Assembly (NCBI RefSeq): GCF_014193425.1
Contig: NZ_JACHZG010000001.1
Coordinates: 3,658,001 to 3,722,000 of the forward strand
Reading direction: 5' to 3'
From: Microlunatus antarcticus
GTDB lineage: Bacteria; Actinomycetota; Actinomycetes; Propionibacteriales; Propionibacteriaceae
DNA length: 64,000 nucleotides
Shown: positions 26,601 to 34,841 of the stretch, piece after piece
Layout of the letters: each line of letters opens with the position of its first letter
Position numbering within the stretch: position 1 is the stretch's first letter
The notes under the pieces: model-generated
What the model was told of the DNA's origin: nothing
What the model saw: only the letters and a program-made list of their open reading frames with translations
The model's database searches: none
Made by a program: the position numbers and the translations under genes

Positions 26601-29031
26601 TACCGGAGATCTCGACCGTGCTGACCTTGGTGACCGACCCGTTCGTGGGCTGCTGGATCACCGGCGCGGCGGGCGCGGACGAGTCGACGGAGAAGGTGCG
26701 GGTGTTCGACACCGGGGAGGCGTTGCCGGCCGGGTCGGTCTGCACCGCCGAGACCGCGTACGGGCCGTCGGCGAGGTTGGGCAGCACGACCGAGAAGGTG
26801 CCGCTGGGCGTCACCGTGACCGGACCGTACGTCTTCCCGGTCTGGTCGGTGACCACCACGCGTGCACCCGCTTCACCGGTGCCGGAGACGGTCACGTCCG
26901 GGCCCGTGAGGGTCGCGCCTTCCGCCGGGCCGGTGATCACCGGTGCCTGCGGGGCAGCGGTGTCGACCGTGAACCTGTTCACGTCGGGGGGCGAGACGTT
27001 GCCCGCCGTGTCGGTCTGGATCGCGCTCACGGCGTGCAGGCCCTCGGCGAGCGGCGTCGTGACCGGGATGGTCCAGCTGCCGGCGTTCGTCACCGTCACC
27101 GTGCCCAGCAGGGCGCCGTCGATGCTCACCTGCACCCGAGCCGTGGGCTCACCGGTGCCGCTGATCGTGGGCGTGGGGTCGGTGGTGCTGGACCCGTCCG
27201 CCGGCGCGACGATCACGGGAGCGTCGGGCGCGTCGGTGTCGACCGTGAAGGTGTTGGTGTTCGACCGGACAGAGGTGTTGCCTGCCGCGTCGGTCGCCGT
27301 GGCGTAGACGGTGTGCTCGTCGTCGTCGAGGGCTGCAGGGGCCACCTTGCTGAACGCGCCCGAGCTGCTGGCGGTGACCGTGCCGATCGAGTCGCCGTCG
27401 ACGAAGATCTCGACCTCGGCGCCGGGCACCGCGGTGCCGGTGATCGTCGGCGTCGGGTCGGTGGTGATGCTGCCGTCGGCCGGGCTGACGACGACGGGCG
27501 CGGCGGGAGCCGTGCTGTCGATCGTGAACGCGTTGGTGTTCGAGCGCACCGAGGTGTTGCCCGCGGCGTCGGTCGCCTGGACGTACGCGGCGTGCGGGCC
27601 GTCAGGGATCGAGGTGTTCGGCGTGAAGCTGAAGGCGCCGCCGGCGGTCGCGGTGGTCGTGCCGATCGAGGTGCCGTCGACGAGGACCCGGACGGTCGAC
27701 CCGCCCTCGGCCGTCCCGGTGAAGGTCGGGGTGTCGTCGCGGGTCAGCAGCCCGTCAGCCGGGTCGACGAGCACGGGAGCGGCGGGCGCCACGGAGTCGA
27801 CCGTGAAGGTGTTCACGTTCGAGCGGTCCGAGGTCGTGCCGAGCAAGGTCTGTGTGATCGAGACCGTGTGACTTCCCTCCGCGAGCGCGGCGGGCTGCGT
27901 GAAGCTCCAGCTGCCGTCGTTGTCGACGGTCCCGGCGTTCACGGCCGTCCCGCTGTCGACGCTGAGGTTGACGGTGGCGCCAGGGGTGCCGGTGCCGCGG
28001 TAGGTCGGGGTGCTGTCGTTCGTCACGGCACCGTCGCCCGGAGCGGTGACGGCGGGCGTGGCGGGCTTCGGGGCCGGGCAATCGATCCCGCCGGCCGGCG
28101 CCTTGGCCTCGGCGCGCAGCGGGAGCAGGTTGAGCGTCGCCGTCGCCACGGCCGGGATCCGGATCTCGATGCTGACGACCGACACCGCGGCGCTCGCGCT
28201 CTGACCGTTCGCGTTCGTCGCGGCGGTGGGGGTGTTGGCGCGCACCGTGACCGAGGCGAGGCCGACGCTGAAGGGGATCGAGGCGCCGGGTTCGATCGTC
28301 GTGGTGCGGCCGCCGGTCGTCACCTTGATGGTCGCCGGGTCGTAGGTTATGGCGGACCCGCCGGCGCTGCCGCTGGCCGTCGCACGGAGCGTCGAGTCGC
28401 CGGCCACGGCGACGGTGAGGCCTCCGTTCAGGACGGAGACGCCGGTGATGTTGCCGGTGGCGGTGCTCTGCACGCCCCGGTTGAGCCCGTTGCCGCCGGT
28501 GGAGACCAGACGCGTCTGCCCGCGGGTGGAGGACACGCCCGTGTCCAGGAGGTTGAGGAGGTCGACCGAGACACCGGCCGTCCGGACCTGGGCGTCCGCG
28601 AGGACCCCGTCGGTCACGCAGCTGTTGTCACCCGACCAGTGGGCCTCGTTCACCGTGGAGATCGCCCCCACGCTGGCCACCGCGGAGTTCACGCCGACGA
28701 GGGTCCCGGTCTCGGGACCGCGGTCCGGCGGCGCGGTCACCCGGTTGGACGCGACCCCAAGGCCGAGCCCGGCGACGGCGGCCGCGATGTTGCTCGACCG
28801 GGAGTCCGAGCGCGGGTTGAGGCCCGAGCCGCTGTCGACCTGGCTCACGGCCAGCCGCGCGTCCGCCAGGTTCAGCCCACCGAGGACGTTGACCCCGAGG
28901 CCGAGCACGTCGCCGCCGGCGGAGCCCGACCACGCCGCGGTGGGCGGTGCGGCTGATGCCGTCAGCGGTGCGGCGGACAGCAGTCCGACCATCATGGCGA
29001 CAGCGAGGAGGGGGGCGAGCAGCCGACGCAT
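20605..29031 (-). CDS. Giant secreted cell-wall-anchored protein with 26 Ig-like repeats (LANTG sortase signal)
   Basis: 2,808 residues. A signal peptide (MRRLLAPLLAVAMMVGLLSA, cleavage near ASA-A) is followed by a ~290-residue domain I do not recognise, then 26 consecutive bacterial Ig-like domains of ~92 residues (PF17936/PF19077 type: start TVDTxAPAAPVI, end DGPHTVTAxQTDAAGNxS) covering roughly DNA 28075-20820. A Gly/Asn-rich spacer, LANTGG, a hydrophobic helix and RRRRRG form a class E sortase signal. The ATG at 29031 is chosen because the signal peptide starts there; an extension to 29109 adds 26 polar residues. Repeats 12-17 and 18-23 are copies of one six-domain block. Expected to be a long surface stalk or adhesin; the ligand is unknown. 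No sortase gene is in the window. Confidence 0.9.
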   Translation of the reverse strand: MRRLLAPLLAVAMMVGLLSAAPLTASAAPPTAAWSGSAGGDVLGLGVNVLGGLNLADARLAVSQVDSGSGLNPRSDSRSSNIAAAVAGLGLGVASNRVTAPPDRGPETGTLVGVNSAVASVGAISTVNEAHWSGDNSCVTDGVLADAQVRTAGVSVDLLNLLDTGVSSTRGQTRLVSTGGNGLNRGVQSTATGNITGVSVLNGGLTVAVAGDSTLRATASGSAGGSAITYDPATIKVTTGGRTTTIEPGASIPFSVGLASVTVRANTPTAATNANGQSASAAVSVVSIEIRIPAVATATLNLLPLRAEAKAPAGGIDCPAPKPATPAVTAPGDGAVTNDSTPTYRGTGTPGATVNLSVDSGTAVNAGTVDNDGSWSFTQPAALAEGSHTVSITQTLLGTTSDRSNVNTFTVDSVAPAAPVLVDPADGLLTRDDTPTFTGTAEGGSTVRVLVDGTSIGTTTATAGGAFSFTPNTSIPDGPHAAYVQATDAAGNTSVRSNTNAFTIDSTAPAAPVVVSPADGSITTDPTPTITGTAVPGAEVEIFVDGDSIGTVTASSSGAFSKVAPAALDDDEHTVYATATDAAGNTSVRSNTNTFTVDTDAPDAPVIVAPADGSSTTDPTPTISGTGEPTARVQVSIDGALLGTVTVTNAGSWTIPVTTPLAEGLHAVSAIQTDTAGNVSPPDVNRFTVDTAAPQAPVITGPAEGATLTGPDVTVSGTGEAGARVVVTDQTGKTYGPVTVTPSGTFSVVLPNLADGPYAVSAVQTDPAGNASPVSNTRTFSVDSSAPAAPVIQQPTNGSVTKVSTVEISGTGETGSAVTVTTTGGQTFGPVPVTGGTWTVTTPVLPDGTYTVSAVQTDGGGNPSSQSNAVTFTIDTAAPAPPAILTPANNSTTGDTTPDVSGTGEIGATVAVTIDDTPIGTAVVSAAGTWTVPVTDALGGGPHTAVAVQTDPAGNVSGPASSLFTVDTVAPDAPVITTPVDGSSTKDTTPTIAGTGDAGFTVTVSIDGTVVGTALVDGIGNWTLEAPTALTPRLHTASATQTDLGGNVSPADDTTFRVDTGVPDAPVITDPGEGDVTSSTTPTILGTGEPGATVNVSIDGEPLGTAPVGDNGSWTFTPSTPLSEEEHTVSATQTDPAGNVSVADDVTFTVDATAPTGTVINTPFEGARVDDDTPTIAGTAEPGALVTVFVDGQSIGTAPAAAVGGGWTIDVPTALAQGPHYAAATATDVAGNTSAPTADRNFVVDSRAPLAPVVTAPTEGQHTNPTPTIRGTAERLSEVTVLIDGGSVGTTTAGPDGVFTLPLTTPLTSGNRTVTATSADVAGNVSPLSAQVRFVVDVTAPAAPVVIQPANGSSTSDTTPALVGTAEGNASVQVFVDDAPVGITTAGAGGGWSVTSPVLGDGPHTVYAVATDEAGNVSLPSATNTFTVDTGTPVTPVVTAPTEGQTVADSTPTITGTGEVGDTVTVSLDGAVLGTVLIAGPANTWTFTPTTPIPDGPHTVDAFQTDPAGNTSAADSVGFTIDTTVPAAPVITAPTQGATVTGPDVTVSGTGEPGADVLVTDEDGTTYGPVRVGQNRIWSVQLPGLEDGAHTVTAIQTDPAGNVSGASAPRDFTVDPSAPLAPVILLPANGSTTGDDTPVVSGTGEAAATLTVTIDDDEVGTVLVAPNGTWSLPLVDALDDGPHTATAVQVDVDGQASAQSNPTTFTVDTGAPAAPVIIAPANGSTTNDPTPTVSGTGEAGATVTVRVDGGAPVTTTVAGNRGWSVEIPAPGLGNGPHTARATQTDAAGNVFDAASTTFTVDTAAAPPVISSPVQGSTTADSRPVITGTGEPGATVTVSLDGLVAGSATVAGNGSWTYTPVFPLSDGPHTVSAVQTDVSGNVSAPSTPVTFTVNTAVAPVPAPVVTQPANGSVVADRTPTLAGTTQGGNSVRLFVDGVSVGTTTAAPNGAFSLVSPELVDGNHTVFAVATNAAGTISPASNTNTFRVDGTIPVAPVITAPTQNQVVNDPTPTIAGTGEEGATITLTIGGAPFGTATVAAGGGWTFIPSNGLADGTYTVAAVQTDAAGNASGADDVTFTVDTAAPAAPVITAPTQGATVTGPSVTVAGTGVPGATVVVTDEDGATYGPVTVAPGGGWTVVLPGLEDGDHTATAVQTDPAGNASGPSTPRDFTVDSTAPSAPVILLPANGTTTGDSTPVVSGTGEAGDTLTLTIDDKEVGAVLVAPGGTWSLPLTVALKDGPHTATAIQVDVDGQPSAQSNPTTFTVDTTVGAPVITAPTDGGTVNTATPTITGQGEPGATVTVTIAGLPPFTAVVGPNGKWTVTGPALGDGTFTVTATQTDTLGNVSTPSAPVNFTVDTSAAAPVIVAPAQGSTTSDRTPPVSGTGEPGATVAVTIDGTFRGSAKVGTNGTWTFTPTAELVDGPHTATATQTDAAGNVSQVTPTRNFVVDATAPTVTITVPTDRQRFRDTTPTFTGTATVGSTVTLFLDGDELADDVAVDDGEMWAYTPTTPLSGGTHMLRALATDVAGNESEQTDEVDFVIVAPPVIVQPTELEVVDPTPTISGTGVPGANIRVTAVEDGPTTDRAVAAGDLIGTAVVDVNGNWTFDVPPAEALDYGTYRVQAQQFFSDEAPGDPDPSLDLSNVRAFVVAPAPPVITTPVGGETVDTPTDICGTGQAGSTVVLRDEDGTVLGQATVDQDGEFCITVTLPDGDHTVTATQSTPDQPDQVSDPVDFTVDVGSGDGNGNGNGNNGGNGNNGNGNNGNGNNGNGNGNGLANTGGPSLLIGLAALLLLGAGSATVVVSRRRRRG
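20713..20813 (-). repeat. GGN-AAC simple repeat coding a Gly/Asn spacer
   Basis: About 100 bases of near-perfect hexamer and nonamer units (GGCAAC, GGCAACAAC) coding alternating Gly and Asn just before the LANTG anchor. Probably length-variable by slippage and serves as the flexible spacer through the wall. Confidence 0.8.
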
Positions 29032-29058
29032 CTGGATGCCTTCGATCGTGAGCGACCC

Positions 29059-29094
29059 GGCGTCTGCGGACGCCGAGGGATCTCCCCCGAGAGA
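29059..29094 (-). promoter_or_regulatory. Two small hairpins in the leader of the Ig-repeat gene
   Basis: GGCGTC-TGCG-GACGCC (29059-29074, perfect) and TCTC-6-GAGA (29081-29094) lie 28-63 bases upstream of the ATG on the minus strand. The 267-base gap 29032-29298 is the least GC-rich part of the window and must hold promoters for both divergent genes; I cannot match it to a known riboswitch. Confidence 0.35.
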
Positions 29095-29298
29095 GCCGAA
29101 CGATGGCATCGGGGACCGGCCTGCGGCCGATCAGTTGAGGCATCTACCAAATTCTTCTGCGTGTCGACAGAAGGAGCGAGAAGCAATTCTTCTGGCACCG
29201 CGAGAAAACATCGTTGTCACCGCAGAAACCTAAGAATCACCTTCAGGAAACTGCCTGTCACCCGCTCGGACGACAATCCGCTCAGGCAGGATGTGGGG

Positions 29299-29976
29299 GT
29301 GCAGGACCTCGCCACCCTCGCCCGTTCGAGCACCCCACGGGGCGAGGTCGTGCTCCGTCAGAGGGGCTCCGTCGAGGAGCTCGTGGTCAACGGGACGTTC
29401 GCCATGGACAGCACCGAGACGAGCAGCGAGCGCGAGCTCGGGCGGCTCGCCCGGGGTGCCGGACGCGTGCTCGTGGGCGGTCTCGGGCTCGGCTACACCG
29501 TCGCCGCCGTGCTCGACGAGGCCGACCGGGGCGCGTACGCGGTGGCGGTGGACGTCGTCGAGCTCGAGGCGGACCTGGTCGCCTGGGCGCACGAGGGCCG
29601 GACGCCCACCCTGGCCCGCGCAGCCACCGACCCCCGCGTACGCCTGTTCAGCGGTGACGTCGCGACCGTCCTGGCCGGGCGGCGGAAGGACCTGCCCGGA
29701 CCGTGGGACGCGATCCTGCTGGACGTCGACAACGGGCCCGACTTCCTCATCCACGCGGCCAACGACGCGCTCTACGCCGAGCCCGGGCTGCGGGACGCGT
29801 ACGCCCGCGTCGCCCCCGGCGGTGTCCTCGCGATCTGGTGCCAGGCCCCCTCGCCTCCCCTGCTCGCCGCGCTGGCGCGCATCGACCCCTCGGCGCGGGA
29901 GAGACGGCACGAGGTGCAGCGCGAGGGACGGACCTTCACCTACGCCGTCGAGACCGTCCGCCGCCCACGCGCCTGA
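29299..29976 (+). CDS. Spermidine-synthase-like SAM-dependent methyltransferase-fold protein
   Basis: 225-aa Rossmann-fold protein of the spermine/spermidine synthase superfamily. It shows [17 protein letters not shown] (nucleotide loop), [16 protein letters not shown] (acidic end of strand 2), and [21 protein letters not shown] where spermidine synthases have the catalytic Asp. It is shorter than true SpeE and lacks the N-terminal beta-domain, so polyamine synthesis is doubtful; many actinobacteria carry such orphan homologues. Start GTG 29299 lies six bases after CAGGAT; the longer frame from 29161 runs through the AT-rich promoter region. Confidence 0.8.
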   Translation: MQDLATLARSSTPRGEVVLRQRGSVEELVVNGTFAMDSTETSSERELGRLARGAGRVLVGGLGLGYTVAAVLDEADRGAYAVAVDVVELEADLVAWAHEGRTPTLARAATDPRVRLFSGDVATVLAGRRKDLPGPWDAILLDVDNGPDFLIHAANDALYAEPGLRDAYARVAPGGVLAIWCQAPSPPLLAALARIDPSARERRHEVQREGRTFTYAVETVRRPRA

Positions 29977-30008
29977 CGAGGTCGGGGTCGTGGGCCACAA
30001 TGTCCGCC

Positions 30009-31418
30009 ATGGCCAGCGACGACGCCCAGACCCCGTTCCGGACCGAGCACGACACGATGGGCGAGGTCCAGGTGCCGCGGGACGCCCTGTGGAAGGCGCA
30101 GACCCAGCGGGCCGTCGAGAACTTCCCGATCTCGGGCACCCCCATCGAGCCGGCGCTGGTCGCCGCCCTCGGGATGATCAAGGGCGCTGCGGCACAGACG
30201 AACGCACGGCTCGGACGCATGCCCCAGGAACGCGCCGACGCCATCGCCGCGGCGGCCGCGCAGGTCGCGTCGGGCACGCACGACGCCGAGTTCCCGATCG
30301 ACGTGTTCCAGACCGGGTCGGGCACCTCGAGCAACATGAACGCCAACGAGGTCATCGCCTCGCTCTCGAGCACGGCGCTGGGCGCGGACGTCCACCCCAA
30401 CGACGACGTGAACATGTCGCAGTCCAGCAACGACGTGTTCCCGAGCGCGATCCACATCGCCACGACGCAGGGCCTCGTGCAGACGCTCGTCCCGGCGCTG
30501 GCCCACCTGGCTGCGTCGCTCGAGGCCAAGTCGGCCGAGTTCGCCGAGGTGGTCAAGAGCGGGCGCACGCACCTGATGGACGCGACCCCGGTGACGCTCG
30601 GGCAGGAGTTCGGCGGCTACGCCGCGCAGGTCCGCTACGGCATCGAGCGGGTCGAGGCCGCGGTCCCCCGCGTCGCCGAGCTGCCCCTGGGCGGCACGGC
30701 CGTCGGGACCGGGATCAACATGCCTCCCGGGTTCGCCACCGCCGTGATCGGGATCGTCGCCGAGCAGACCGGCCTGCCCTTCACGGAGGCCCGCAACCAC
30801 TTCGAGGCCCAGGGCGCGCGCGACGCGCTCGTCGAGGCGTCCGGGGTGCTGCGCACCATCGCGGTCAGCCTGAACAAGATCGCCAACGACATCCGCTGGA
30901 TGGGGTCGGGCCCGCGCGCCGGCCTCGGCGAGATCGCCCTGCCGGACCTGCAGCCGGGCAGCTCGATCATGCCGGGCAAGGTCAACCCGGTGCTCTGCGA
31001 GGCGATGACCCAGGTCAGCGCCCAGGTGATCGGGAACGACGCGGCCGTCGCGTTCTCCGGCGCGGCGGGGGCCTTCGAGCTGAACGTCATGCTCCCCGTG
31101 ATGGCCCGGAACGTCCTCGAGTCGATCCGGCTGCTGGCCAACATCAGCCGCGTCTTCGCCGACCGCTGCGTCGACGGCATCACCGCCAACGTCGAGCACT
31201 GCCGCTTCCTGGCCGAGTCGAGCCCCTCGATCGTGACCCCGCTCAACCGCTACATCGGGTACGAGAACGCTGCCGCGGTGGCCAAGCAGGCCCTGAAGGA
31301 GGGCCGCACGATCCGCGAGGTCGTGATCGACCGCGGCTTCGTCACCGACGGCAAGCTCACCGAGGAGCAGCTCGACGCGGCCCTCGACGTCCTGTCGATG
31401 ACGAGGTCTCCCGCCTGA
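30009..31418 (+). CDS. fumC: Fumarate hydratase, class II
   Basis: 469-aa oxygen-stable TCA-cycle enzyme interconverting fumarate and malate. Signature [17 protein letters not shown] is intact, as are the active-site segments [27 protein letters not shown] and [18 protein letters not shown] prefer ATG 30009 because CACAAT (29996-30001) is seven bases before it; ATG 30000 would add three residues. Same neighbourhood role as Rv1098c in mycobacteria, although the glpX gene usually next to it is absent. Confidence 0.96.
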   Translation: MASDDAQTPFRTEHDTMGEVQVPRDALWKAQTQRAVENFPISGTPIEPALVAALGMIKGAAAQTNARLGRMPQERADAIAAAAAQVASGTHDAEFPIDVFQTGSGTSSNMNANEVIASLSSTALGADVHPNDDVNMSQSSNDVFPSAIHIATTQGLVQTLVPALAHLAASLEAKSAEFAEVVKSGRTHLMDATPVTLGQEFGGYAAQVRYGIERVEAAVPRVAELPLGGTAVGTGINMPPGFATAVIGIVAEQTGLPFTEARNHFEAQGARDALVEASGVLRTIAVSLNKIANDIRWMGSGPRAGLGEIALPDLQPGSSIMPGKVNPVLCEAMTQVSAQVIGNDAAVAFSGAAGAFELNVMLPVMARNVLESIRLLANISRVFADRCVDGITANVEHCRFLAESSPSIVTPLNRYIGYENAAAVAKQALKEGRTIREVVIDRGFVTDGKLTEEQLDAALDVLSMTRSPA

Positions 31419-31463
31419 CGCGCAGCGTCAGAGTGCTTGACCCAGCCCCCGCCGACGGACGCG

Positions 31464-31533
31464 CCTCCGCCTGGACGACCGAGAGAGCACGACAACGCTT
31501 TTCCGTCGTGCGAACGAGGGAGGAAGGCGGAGG
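31464..31533. terminator. Nested hairpins after fumC
   Basis: Outer arms CCTCCGCC (31464-31471) and GGCGGAGG (31526-31533); inner arms GCACGAC (31487-31493) and GTCGTGC (31505-31511). Located between the convergent fumC and lysozyme-like genes. Confidence 0.6.
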
Positions 31534-31572
31534 GTCAGAGCGTCCGGAGCGCCGGAGCGAAGCGGAGGCAAT

Positions 31573-32316
31573 TTAGTAGTTGCCGGCACTCTCCCAGTGC
31601 GACTTGGCGTCGCACGGGCTGCCGTAGCGGCTCTTCATGTACTGCGCGCCCCAGACGATCTGGGTCGCGGGGTTGTCGCGCCAGTCGGGCGCAACGCTCG
31701 CCATCTTCGAGCCGGGGAGCGACTGCGGGAGACCGTACGCCCCCGAGCTCGCGTTCTGCGCGTGGACGTCCCAGTTGCTCTCGCGCTCGATGATCCAGCT
31801 GAAGCAGGCGTACTGGTCCTCGCCGTAGCTGAACTTGTTCATCAGGATCTGCCGGGCGATCTCGCGGACGTCGGTGGTGCCCGGGGTGTAGCCCTCGTTC
31901 GCGATCGCGGCGTCGCGAGCCTTCTTCTCCGCCGCCTCGGCCGCGGCCTCGGCCGCCTCGGCCTTCGCCTTCGCTGCCTTGATCTCGGCCTTGATCTCGC
32001 TCGACCGCTCGTCGATCGCCCGACCCTGGGTCCCGAGACCGACGGCCCGCTGGTACGCCGCCTGGGCCGTGGTGGCCGCGATGCGGGCGCGGTCGGCCTC
32101 GCGGGTGTCGCGCTCCGCGGTCGCCGCACGTTCCGCGTCGGCGACCGGGTCCGCGGGCACGAACTGGACCGGCACGAACTCACCGGTCGCGGCAGCGGCG
32201 ACCGGAGGGGCGGCCACGGTGGGCGTCGTCGAGGCCCCGAGCGCGGTCACGCCGGCCACCACCGCGAACGTCGCCGCTCCGAGCCCGGCGAGGCCGTGAC
32301 GGACGAGACGACGCAT
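31573..32316 (-). CDS. Secreted lysozyme-fold (transglycosylase-like) protein, copy 1
   Basis: 247 residues: signal peptide (RRLVRHGLAGLGAATFAVVAGVTALGA), an Ala/Glu/Lys-rich helical or coiled region (~65-135), then a C-terminal lysozyme-like module with CFSWIIERESNWDVHAQNASSGAYGLPQSLPGSKMAS and QIVWGAQYMKSRYGSPCDAKSHWESAGNY. The Glu in IIERES is the likely catalytic acid. Two Cys could form a disulfide. Such proteins are wall-cleaving or aggregation-promoting factors. Downstream half of a tandem duplication with the next gene; the two catalytic modules are nearly identical. Confidence 0.88.
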   Translation of the reverse strand: MRRLVRHGLAGLGAATFAVVAGVTALGASTTPTVAAPPVAAAATGEFVPVQFVPADPVADAERAATAERDTREADRARIAATTAQAAYQRAVGLGTQGRAIDERSSEIKAEIKAAKAKAEAAEAAAEAAEKKARDAAIANEGYTPGTTDVREIARQILMNKFSYGEDQYACFSWIIERESNWDVHAQNASSGAYGLPQSLPGSKMASVAPDWRDNPATQIVWGAQYMKSRYGSPCDAKSHWESAGNY

Positions 32317-32412
32317 CCTTCAACGATGCCACAGCGGCCAGAACGTGGGGCCGCTTGCGGAGGCTTGAGGCTGGGAGCGTGAGGGACCGAACGTCTCGCG
32401 CGGCCGTGACCC

Positions 32413-33129
32413 TCAGTAGTTGCCGGCACTCTCCCAGTGCGACTTGGCGCCGCAGGGGCTGCCGTAGCGGCTCTTCATGTACTGCGCGCCCCAGATGATC
32501 TGGGTCGCCGGGTTGTCGCGCCAGTCGGAGGCCACGCTGGCCATCTTCGACCCGGGCAGCGACTGCGGGAGCCCGTACGCCCCGGAGCTCGCGTTCTCCG
32601 CGTGGACGTTCCAGCCGCTCTCGTGCTTGATGATCCAGTCGAAGCAGGAGAACTGGTCGGAGCCGTAGCCGAACTTGTTGTCGAGGATCTGCCGGGCCAT
32701 CTCGCGCGGGTCGGTGACGCCGACCTCGTACCCCTGCGCCTTGATGGCGGCCCGCCGCTTCTTCTCCGCGGCCGCGGCCTTCGCCTTGGCCTCGGCGGCG
32801 GCCTTGGCTTTCGCCTTCTTGATCGCCTTCGACGACTGGTCGATGGCGGTGCTCTGGGTGTCGAGGTTGGTCTCCCGCTGCTCCGCGGCGGCGACCACCG
32901 CGGTCGCGATGCGGGTGCGCTCGGCGTCGCGGTTCTCGCGCTCGGCGGCGGCGCCGCGCTGCGCGTCGACCGCCGGGTCCTGGGGCGCGACCACCGACTG
33001 CGGGACCGTCGTGACGGCCGGGGCCGCCAGCGTCGTCGTCGCCGGCCCGGCCAGCGCGGTCACCCCGGCGACCACCGCGAACGTGGCGGCCCCTGCTCCA
33101 GCGAGACCATGACGGACGAGACGACGCAC
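32413..33129 (-). CDS. Secreted lysozyme-fold (transglycosylase-like) protein, copy 2
   Basis: 238 residues with the same plan as its neighbour: signal peptide VRRLVRHGLAGAGAATFAVVAGVTAL, Lys/Ala-rich coil, and catalytic module CFDWIIKHESGWNVHAENASSGAYGLPQ ending SHWESAGNY. Catalytic Glu is in IIKHES. The linker is more basic (KAKAKAAAEAKAKAAAAEKK) than in copy 1. Start GTG 33129 is chosen by alignment to copy 1, which starts ATG at the same point, and by a shared upstream element (CTGTGGCATNGTT) ending six bases before both starts. The frame could extend to 33198 but that would lie upstream of the shared element. Confidence 0.88.
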   Translation of the reverse strand: MRRLVRHGLAGAGAATFAVVAGVTALAGPATTTLAAPAVTTVPQSVVAPQDPAVDAQRGAAAERENRDAERTRIATAVVAAAEQRETNLDTQSTAIDQSSKAIKKAKAKAAAEAKAKAAAAEKKRRAAIKAQGYEVGVTDPREMARQILDNKFGYGSDQFSCFDWIIKHESGWNVHAENASSGAYGLPQSLPGSKMASVASDWRDNPATQIIWGAQYMKSRYGSPCGAKSHWESAGNY

Positions 33130-33252
33130 CGGGGAACCATGCCACAGCGCCGTTATCAAAACGAAATCTTCACCGCGCGAGGGTGACGGCACGGTCACGG
33201 GCGGGAGCGCCGCACGTCCCGCCCGGCGAGGGCCGGGCGGGCGCGGCGACGC

Positions 33253-34584
33253 TCAGATGCCGATGTCCTCCAGCATGTCCGTGACGAGGGCCGCGATGGG
33301 CGACCGCTCGGAACGGTGCAGCGTGACGTGGGCGAAGAGCGGGTGGCCCTTCAGCTTCTCGACGACCGCGGCGACGCCGTCGTGGCGACCGACGCGGAGG
33401 TTGTCGCGCTGGGCGACGTCGTGGGTGAGCACGACGCGGGAGTCCTGCCCGATGCGGCTGAGCACGGTGAGCAGGACGTTGCGCTCGAGCGACTGGGCCT
33501 CGTCGACGATCACGAACGCGTCGTGCAGCGACCGTCCGCGGATGTGGGTCAGCGGCAGGACCTCGAGGAGGCCCCGTTCCATGACCTCCTCGATGACGAC
33601 CTTCGAGGTCACCGAGCCGAGGGTGTCGAACACCGCCTGCGCCCAGGGCGCCATCTTCTCGCCCTCGGAGCCCGGCAGGTAGCCGAGCTCCTGGCCGCCC
33701 ACCGCGTACAGGGGACGGAACACGACGACCTTGGAGTGCTGGCGCCGTTCGAGCACGGCCTCCAGGCCGGCGCACAGCGCGAGGGCCGACTTGCCCGTCC
33801 CGGCCCGGCCGCCGAGGGAGACGATGCCGACCGACGGGTCCAGCAGGAGGTCGAGCGCCACGCGCTGCTCGGCGGACCGGCCGTGAACCCCGAAGGCGTC
33901 GCGGTCCTTGATCAGGCGGAGCTCCTTGCTCGGCGTGACCCGGGCGAGCGCCGTCGAGCTGGCGCCGAGCAGCACGACGCCGGTGTGGCAGGGCAGGTCC
34001 CGACCGGCCTCGAGGTCGAGCGTCCCGCTCTCGTACAGGGTGTCGAGCTCGGCGCTGGTCGCGTCCAGCTCGACCATGCCGGTCCAGCCCGAGCTGACCG
34101 CGAGCTCGGCACGGTACTCCTCGGCCCGCAGCCCGACCGACGCCGCCTTGACCCGCATCGGCAGGTCCTTGGACACGAGGGTGACGTCGCGTCCCTCGAC
34201 GGAGTAGTTCAGCGCCACGGCGAGGATCCGCGAGTCGTTGTCGCCCAGCCGGAACCCCTCGGGCAGCGCCCGCGGGTCGGTGTGGTTGAGCTCGACGTGG
34301 AGCGTGCCGCCCTCGTCGTTCGCGGGGACGGGGGCGTCGAGGCGCCCGTGGCGGACCCGCAGGTCGTCGAGGTGACGCAGGGCCGTCCGGGCGAAGAAGC
34401 CGAGCTCGGGGTGGTCGCGCTTCCCCTCGAGCTCGGTGACCACCACCAGCGGGAGCACGACGTCGTGCTCGGCGAAGCGGCGCAGGGCGTGCGGGTCGCT
34501 CAGCAGGACGGAGGTGTCGATGACGTACGTGAGGCGGCCGTCGGGCTCCGCCGCGGCAGGGGCGGGAGCAGAAGCGAGAGACAC
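33253..34584 (-). CDS. PIN-PhoH fusion protein (PhoH2), RNA helicase/ribonuclease
   Basis: 443 residues. An N-terminal PIN nuclease domain ([18 protein letters not shown] with the first catalytic Asp, [29 protein letters not shown]) is joined to a C-terminal PhoH ATPase with Walker [13 protein letters not shown] and Walker [12 protein letters not shown], then LTHDVAQRD. Mycobacterial PhoH2 unwinds and cleaves RNA and is part of a toxin-antitoxin-like unit; no small antitoxin ORF is visible upstream here. GTG 34584 has AAGGGA about eight bases upstream; the in-frame extension to 34788 lies in the leader. The 257-base gap to 34841 holds a short hairpin GGACCG-CGTA-CGGTCC (34661-34676) and nothing else I can assign. 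Confidence 0.92.
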   Translation of the reverse strand: MSLASAPAPAAAEPDGRLTYVIDTSVLLSDPHALRRFAEHDVVLPLVVVTELEGKRDHPELGFFARTALRHLDDLRVRHGRLDAPVPANDEGGTLHVELNHTDPRALPEGFRLGDNDSRILAVALNYSVEGRDVTLVSKDLPMRVKAASVGLRAEEYRAELAVSSGWTGMVELDATSAELDTLYESGTLDLEAGRDLPCHTGVVLLGASSTALARVTPSKELRLIKDRDAFGVHGRSAEQRVALDLLLDPSVGIVSLGGRAGTGKSALALCAGLEAVLERRQHSKVVVFRPLYAVGGQELGYLPGSEGEKMAPWAQAVFDTLGSVTSKVVIEEVMERGLLEVLPLTHIRGRSLHDAFVIVDEAQSLERNVLLTVLSRIGQDSRVVLTHDVAQRDNLRVGRHDGVAAVVEKLKGHPLFAHVTLHRSERSPIAALVTDMLEDIGI

Positions 34585-34841
34585 AGGTCTTCCCTTCGAG
34601 GGGGCCGCACGCCATCCGCGCCCGGCCCCACAGGTCACGTGGTCGGCCGGGACCGATGGCGGACCGCGTACGGTCCGAGGTTCGTGCCCGTCAGCAGACG
34701 GAGCATGCATCGCCTCCCAGGCGGTCCGCTTCCCCACGGCCCGCACCTCGGACGCTACGTCGCTCAGGGAGCGCTCAGGACCCGCCACGCCGGTCCTTCA
34801 TCCGATCGACCTCCCCCCGTAACCCGGACGGCGGCGGAAGG

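Noticed and set aside
20896-28956. A 2,686-codon open frame on the plus strand, antisense to the Ig-repeat gene
   Set aside because: Translation is Arg/Gly/Val/Asp-rich without any fold signature. It arises because the sense gene has GC-rich codons and no CTA/TTA/TCA in that frame; the minus-strand frame has a signal peptide, 26 domains and a sortase anchor.
29032-29200. Riboswitch (c-di-GMP or c-di-AMP type) ahead of the Ig-repeat gene
   Set aside because: Two hairpins exist, but I could not find the conserved core bases of either class. A covariance-model scan would settle it.
29161-29298. Longer N-terminus for the methyltransferase-like protein
   Set aside because: The extension is AT-rich, codes an atypical basic peptide, and lies upstream of the CAGGAT box placed six bases before GTG 29299.
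33253-34788. PhoH-associated small toxin or antitoxin gene upstream
   Set aside because: The 257-base leader has only mirror frames and a short palindrome; no small ORF with a ribosome site overlaps the phoH start.
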